Source: Saccharopolyspora endophytica (GTDB taxonomy: Bacteria; Actinomycetota; Actinomycetes; Mycobacteriales; Pseudonocardiaceae). Taken from it: a DNA stretch of 64,000 bases. The notes under the pieces are model-generated. The model made no database searches, had not been told where the DNA came from, and worked only from the letters and a program-made list of their open reading frames with translations. Both the position numbers and the translations under genes were made by a program. This document shows positions 59,988 through 64,000 of the stretch, piece after piece. Position 1 is the stretch's first letter; the number at the start of each line of letters is the position of its first letter. The DNA lies in assembly GCF_018070075.1 (NCBI RefSeq), contig NZ_JAGPXE010000004.1, positions 558,001-622,000 on the forward strand, in the 5' to 3' direction.

Positions 59988-60063
59988 CTATCCCGGGAGC
60001 GGTGGACCCATCCACCGCCCCGCTGCCGTCGACGCCGTGCACGTGCTGGCCAGAGGTCAGACA

Positions 60064-60660
60064 TCAAGCCCGGCACGCGGCGCCTGTTCCGCCGGTGAGG
60101 GCGTCGAGGAGTGCTCGGCCGTCGGTGCGGGAGGTGCGGTTGTGGGGCAGCAGTCCGAGGACGCGGGACATCGCGCAGGTGTTGCTCACCGCAGCGAAGG
60201 TCAGACCCGCGCCGACGAAGCCGGCGACCCACTTCAGCGGGTCGTAGGCGGTGCTGGCCACCACGCCGGTGAACACGAGCAGTCCGGCGACAAGCCGCAC
60301 CTGCCGCTCCATGGCCCACGTCCCGCGTCCCTGATTGAGCTCGCCTCCTTGCTGCTGCCAGCCGGTAATGCCGCCGCGCAGCACGCTGAGCCGGTCCAAA
60401 CCGGCGTTTTCCAACAGGGTGCGGGCCTGCTCGGCACGACCACCCGAGGCGCACACCAGCACCACCGGGTCGCCGTGCTGGGCGGTGAGCTCGTCGCGGT
60501 GTTCCCGCAGCAGGTCGAGGGGCACGTTGTAGGAGCCCGGGATGTGCGACGAAGCGAACTCCCCGGGCGCGCGCACGTCGATCAGCCGGATCTGGGGGTT
60601 GGCCTCGCGCAATGCGCGGACCTGGGCGGTGTCGACGGTCTTGGGAAGGGCCTGGGTCAT
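60064..60660 (-). CDS. Rhodanese-domain protein with DUF2892 membrane tail
   Basis: A 198-residue protein. Residues 1-105 form a rhodanese domain, with LIDVRAPGEFASSHIPGSYN and the active loop VLVCASGGRAEQA, where the cysteine carries persulfide. Residues 115-165 hold two membrane helices of the DUF2892 type (GLLVFTGVVAS and VAGFVGAGLTFAAVS, ending NTCAMS). The fused layout is common in bacterial sulfide operons, placing sulfur transfer at the membrane. GGAGG lies 11 bases before ATG 60660. Confidence 0.92.
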   Translation of the reverse strand: MTQALPKTVDTAQVRALREANPQIRLIDVRAPGEFASSHIPGSYNVPLDLLREHRDELTAQHGDPVVLVCASGGRAEQARTLLENAGLDRLSVLRGGITGWQQQGGELNQGRGTWAMERQVRLVAGLLVFTGVVASTAYDPLKWVAGFVGAGLTFAAVSNTCAMSRVLGLLPHNRTSRTDGRALLDALTGGTGAACRA

Positions 60661-60700
60661 TGTTCGGAATACCTCCGCGATCGTTTTTCGGGTTGTGGTC

Positions 60701-62128
60701 TCAGGTGGCGTCGGTCATCGGCACACCGGCGTCCGCGGTGGCGTCGAAAATGTCGTCGATGAGCACGACCGTGCGGCCGGCCGCTTCCAGCAGCGATGCC
60801 GCCGCCGTGGCGCGGTAACCGCTGCCGCAGTGCACCCACACCGCACCCGGGGGAACCTCGTTCACCCGGTCCTTGAGCTCGTAGAGCGGGATGTGGACCG
60901 CATGTTCCACGTGACGCGCGGCGAACTCGTTGTTGGTCCGCACGTCCAGCACCACCTCCGGCGCAGGACGACCACCGGAGTCGCCGCTCAGCGCCGAGGC
61001 CAGGTCGGCGAACGTGGCGGTCGGCGTGCTGCGCAGCTGATCCGAGTCGGCGGCCAGCTCGTCCGGGGTGCCCACGGCCGCCGCGGCGAACTTGTCGATG
61101 CCGATGCGGGCCAACTCGCGCTGGGCCTGGCCGACCTGCTCGCGGGACTCGCCCAGCAGCGTGATCGGGGCGCCCCAGTCGATCATCCACCCCAGCCAGG
61201 TCACCATCGGGCCGTCCAGCCCGAGGCTGACCGTTCCTGCCAGGTGGGAGACGACGTAGGCCTTGCGGGAGCGCAGATCCACCACCCACTCCCCGTGCTC
61301 CAAGCGGCGGCGCAACTCCGCCGGCTCCGCGCGGACCGGTTCGCGCAGGTCCAGCGGCTCGGGCCCCGCGGTGTTCTGCACACCCATGTGTGCGTAGTAC
61401 GCCGGGTAGGCATCCAGCCCCGCCAAGGTCTGCTCGACGAAATCACCCTCGGCCAACGTCAGCGCCGGGTTGACACGCTTCTGCTCTCCCAACGTTGCTG
61501 AGTCGCCAGAAGCCTGTGTCGCCGAGCAGAAGCTGCCGAACCCGTGGGTCGGCCAGATCTGCGCACCGTCGGGCAGGATCGACGCCAGCTTCTGCGCGGA
61601 CGCGTGCTGGTGACGGGCGAGGTCCTCACTGTGCTGCTCGCCCAGCAGATCGGTGCGCCCGGTCGTGCCGAACAGCAGCGAACCACCCGTGAACACGCCC
61701 ACCGAGCCCTCGGTGCCCTCCAGCACGTAGGACAGGTGGCGGAAGGTGTGCCCCGGCGTGGCCACCGCCCGCACCTGCATCCGCCGCGAGAGCTCCACCG
61801 CCTCGCCGTCGACCAGCGCCCGCCGGTCGAACGGCACCTCGTCGGCAGCCGCCAGCCCGTACTCGGCGCCGGTCAACCGGGCCAGCTCCAAGCCACCGGA
61901 GACGTAGTCGTTGTGCACGTGCGTGTCCAGCACCAGAGCGATCCGAACGCCCAACCGCCCGGCGGCGGCGATCACCCGGTCCACGTCCCGCTGCGGGTCG
62001 ACCACCACGGCGACCTCGCCGTCGGTGGCCAGGTAGCTGCGGTCCCCCAGCGAGGACGTCTCGATCACGTCGACCACCAGGTCACCCGCCAAGCGGTCCT
62101 CCTGCTTCACCACATCCATCGCTGTCAC
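60701..62128 (-). CDS. MBL-fold persulfide dioxygenase with two rhodanese domains
   Basis: A 475-residue fusion. Residues 15-250 are a persulfide dioxygenase-type metallo-beta-lactamase domain; THVHNDYVSGG has the iron ligands and ATPGHTFRHLSY the next. Two rhodanese domains follow. The first (about 280-360) has no active cysteine (ITLLGESREQ), while the second has WVHCGSGYRATAAAS with one. The enzyme oxidises glutathione or mycothiol persulfide to sulfite, with the rhodanese recycling sulfur. GTG 62128 overlaps the upstream rhodanese stop by 4 bp, with GAAAGGGG about nine bases before. Confidence 0.92.
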   Translation of the reverse strand: MTAMDVVKQEDRLAGDLVVDVIETSSLGDRSYLATDGEVAVVVDPQRDVDRVIAAAGRLGVRIALVLDTHVHNDYVSGGLELARLTGAEYGLAAADEVPFDRRALVDGEAVELSRRMQVRAVATPGHTFRHLSYVLEGTEGSVGVFTGGSLLFGTTGRTDLLGEQHSEDLARHQHASAQKLASILPDGAQIWPTHGFGSFCSATQASGDSATLGEQKRVNPALTLAEGDFVEQTLAGLDAYPAYYAHMGVQNTAGPEPLDLREPVRAEPAELRRRLEHGEWVVDLRSRKAYVVSHLAGTVSLGLDGPMVTWLGWMIDWGAPITLLGESREQVGQAQRELARIGIDKFAAAAVGTPDELAADSDQLRSTPTATFADLASALSGDSGGRPAPEVVLDVRTNNEFAARHVEHAVHIPLYELKDRVNEVPPGAVWVHCGSGYRATAAASLLEAAGRTVVLIDDIFDATADAGVPMTDAT

Positions 62129-62448
62129 TGCTGCACACCCCTTTCAACCTCGTTGCCCGCTTCGATCCACCCCGAAGTGCCACCGGCAACCGAAACCGCT
62201 TGGCCACCGGCCGCGTTCATCGCTTCCGCAGCCTTCAGGCTGCGCCCTCCTGAACGGCAGATGACGTAGCACTCCTGCCCCGCAAAGCGCTGCGGCGAAG
62301 CCAGCACCTCCTCCAGTGGCACGTTCACCGCACCCGGCACGTGACCAGAGGCAAACTCCTCCGGCTCACGCACATCGACCAACCGAGTACCCCGCCGCCA
62401 CGTCCCGGCGAAGACCTCCACACCGACTTCCGGCGTTTGCTCAGACAA
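62125..62448 (-). CDS. Single-domain rhodanese
   Basis: A 107-residue rhodanese. LVDVREPEEFASGHVPGAVN and the active loop YVICRSGGRSLKAAEA are typical, with the catalytic cysteine in CRSGGRS. TTG 62448 is chosen because AGGAGG lies four bases before it and the operator at 62459-62475 lies just upstream; an in-frame GTG or ATG further up would cover the operator. It is the first gene of the sulfur operon after the regulator gene and couples to the dioxygenase by a 4-bp overlap. Confidence 0.9.
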   Translation of the reverse strand: MSEQTPEVGVEVFAGTWRRGTRLVDVREPEEFASGHVPGAVNVPLEEVLASPQRFAGQECYVICRSGGRSLKAAEAMNAAGGQAVSVAGGTSGWIEAGNEVERGVQQ

Positions 62449-62458
62449 CGATCCTCCT

Positions 62459-62475
62459 AAACCCCTGGGGGTATC
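62459..62475. promoter_or_regulatory. CsoR/CstR-type operator upstream of rhodanese
   Basis: ACCCC-TG-GGGGT followed by AT is the C/G-tract palindrome bound by CsoR-family repressors. It abuts the ribosome site of the rhodanese gene, so binding would block transcription of the sulfur operon. The second copy lies upstream of the regulator gene. Confidence 0.7.
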
Positions 62476-62525
62476 AACAGTCACATGTCCACGGGCGACC
62501 AAAGAGGGGCGCCTCGGAGTCGTGC

Positions 62526-62813
<288 letters not shown>

Positions 62814-62830
62814 CTAATCCCAACGTAACA

Positions 62831-62846
62831 AACCCCCGGGGGTATT
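62831..62846. promoter_or_regulatory. CsoR/CstR-type operator upstream of the repressor gene
   Basis: AACCCCCGGGGGTATT contains the perfect palindrome ACCCCCGGGGGT (62832-62843), 33 bp before the repressor start. Together with the site at 62459-62475 it implies autoregulation plus control of the sulfur genes. Confidence 0.7.
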
Positions 62847-62991
62847 CCAATGAGGGAAGGTCGGACGACCGGGTGCTCCGTGGTTCAGGTGATGATGTGG
62901 TTGCCGAAGTCGCGGCGGACCGGAGCGGCGCCGCGGATGGCGAGGGGTGCTGGCCTCGGAGCCGCTGCCGTGGCTCAGTCCCTGGGAATGG

Positions 62992-64000
62992 TCATGACGT
63001 GTCCCCGATGTGGTCGATGGGGCGGCGGTCGGTGCGGGGGTGGGTTTCGTACATGCGGAGGGCGACGCTGATGCCGGAGGCGAGGCTGAGGGCGGCTGCG
63101 GCCCAGACGGCGGCGCGTAGGTCCCAGATGTCGGCGACGATGCCTCCGAGTACGGCGCCGGCGGCGTAGCCGCTGTCGCGCCAGAGTCGGTAGACGCCGA
63201 CCGATCGGGCGCGCCAGCCGGGGTGGGCGACGTCGCCGATGGCGGCCAGCAGGGTGGGGTAGACCATCGCGGTGCCCGCGCCCAGCAGTGCGGTCGCGAT
63301 CGCCCAGGCTGGGAAGGTGCCGACGATGGCTATGAGGGTGAGGGCGGTTGCTTGGACGAGCATTCCGGTGGTGATGAGGTGCTTGCGTCCCCATCGGTCG
63401 GAGAGGGCTCCGGTGGCGAGTTGTCCGATGCCCCAGACGGCGGGGTAGAGGGCGACGAGGATGCCGACCTGGTCCACCGCGAGCCCGGCGCTGGCGAACA
63501 GCAGTGGGAACAGGCCCCAGGACAGGCCGAAGTTGAGGTTGTTGATCAGACCGGCTTGGCTGGCCGAGGACAGCGCGGGGTCGGTGAAGGTCGTGCGGAC
63601 AAGGACTTGCCGGTTGGTCAGATCGGTGTGCTGGCCGGTGAAGCTTCCGGACTGCGGCTGGCTCGCTTCGAGTCGAGCGTGTTCGCGTGTTTCGCGGACG
63701 GCCAGGGTGGACAGGACGAGGGCGAGCACGACGTAGGCCGCGCCGAGCAGGAACGGTGTGGGGCGCAGCCCGTACTGCTCGGCGAGGTAGCCGGCCAAGG
63801 CCGAGGTGATCGCGACGGCGCCGTACCCGGCGGCTTCGTTGAAGCCCATCGCGAGCCCGCGCTGCCGGGGGCCGACGAGATCGACCTTCATGATCACGGT
63901 CGTGGACCAGGTCAGGCCCTGGTTGATGCCGAGCAGGAGGTTGGCGGCCACGATCCAGCCCCAGTGATCAGCCCAGATCAGCATCACGGGCACGGGGATC
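62992..64000 (-). CDS. MFS transporter, 5' end outside the window
   Basis: At least 335 codons of a major facilitator, open to the right edge. The visible part covers about eight or nine helices. GLLLGINQ-like LLLGINQGLTWSTTVIMKVD, RQRGLAMGFNEAAGYGAVAI in the central region and GALSDRWGRKHLI (the loop motif between helices) identify the family. The C-terminus carries VALRMYETHPRTDRRPIDH. The drug, sugar or anion specificity cannot be judged. It lies upstream of, and on the same strand as, the cstR operon, but an operator separates them. Confidence 0.85.
   Translation of the reverse strand, partial: IPVPVMLIWADHWGWIVAANLLLGINQGLTWSTTVIMKVDLVGPRQRGLAMGFNEAAGYGAVAITSALAGYLAEQYGLRPTPFLLGAAYVVLALVLSTLAVRETREHARLEASQPQSGSFTGQHTDLTNRQVLVRTTFTDPALSSASQAGLINNLNFGLSWGLFPLLFASAGLAVDQVGILVALYPAVWGIGQLATGALSDRWGRKHLITTGMLVQATALTLIAIVGTFPAWAIATALLGAGTAMVYPTLLAAIGDVAHPGWRARSVGVYRLWRDSGYAAGAVLGGIVADIWDLRAAVWAAAALSLASGISVALRMYETHPRTDRRPIDHIGDTS

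Overview
This is a high-GC actinobacterial window, most likely from Pseudonocardiales close to Saccharopolyspora. The reasons are the strongly G/C-biased third codon positions, frequent GTG and TTG starts, and actinobacterial families such as the SAM-dependent methyltransferase DUF574, DUF3040, DUF1918, PucR and a Rv1733c-like membrane protein. The genus is inferred, not proven. One tRNA (Pro, GGG) is present, with no rRNA and no CRISPR array. The only mobile element recognised is a small MITE-like insertion.

1-31 kb is metabolic. It opens with the end of a KipA/PxpC-type protein plus accB and accC. An amidase follows, then a leftward 2-oxo acid (acetoin-type) dehydrogenase operon: E1 alpha, E1 beta, a free lipoyl domain and an alpha/beta hydrolase, with a divergent IclR regulator. 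Next come a family III CoA transferase, an HMG-CoA-lyase-like enzyme and a MatC-like carrier; PucR followed by a D-amino-acid-dehydrogenase-like operon with two tiny proteins; a Baeyer-Villiger monooxygenase broken by one stop codon; Lrp with a fused indolepyruvate ferredoxin oxidoreductase; an SDR-cupin pair; an aldo/keto reductase; a polyol dehydrogenase and sugar porter behind a double palindromic operator and separated by the MITE; a LysE exporter; a secreted lipase; and a methyltransferase. Several gene remnants (lipase, tannase, a membrane protein) lie between them.

32-59 kb, just past the tRNA, is a dense stress block whose content matches the DosR dormancy regulon of Mycobacterium tuberculosis and the OsdR region of Streptomyces. 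It holds ten universal stress proteins, three Acg-type nitroreductases, a GH65 phosphorylase, a HAD-trehalose phosphatase fusion, an FHA protein, a Rv2004c-like kinase, Hsp20, PPK2, MgtE, MgtC/DUF4010, DUF1918, DUF3040 and a Rv1733c-like membrane protein. No DosR/DosS pair is in the window. A recurrent GGGAC-N4-GGCAC type motif lies about 85-130 bp before several start codons and is a candidate DosR-type box. Four loci here are damaged: a SHOCT protein with two in-frame TGA codons, an AI-2E transporter and a K+ channel joined by a deletion, and a kinase with a shifted N-terminus.

59-63 kb is a leftward sulfide/persulfide operon: CstR-like repressor, rhodanese, MBL-rhodanese persulfide dioxygenase, a rhodanese with a membrane tail, and a TauE/SafE exporter. 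Two C5/G5 palindromes fit as repressor operators. An MFS transporter runs off the right edge.
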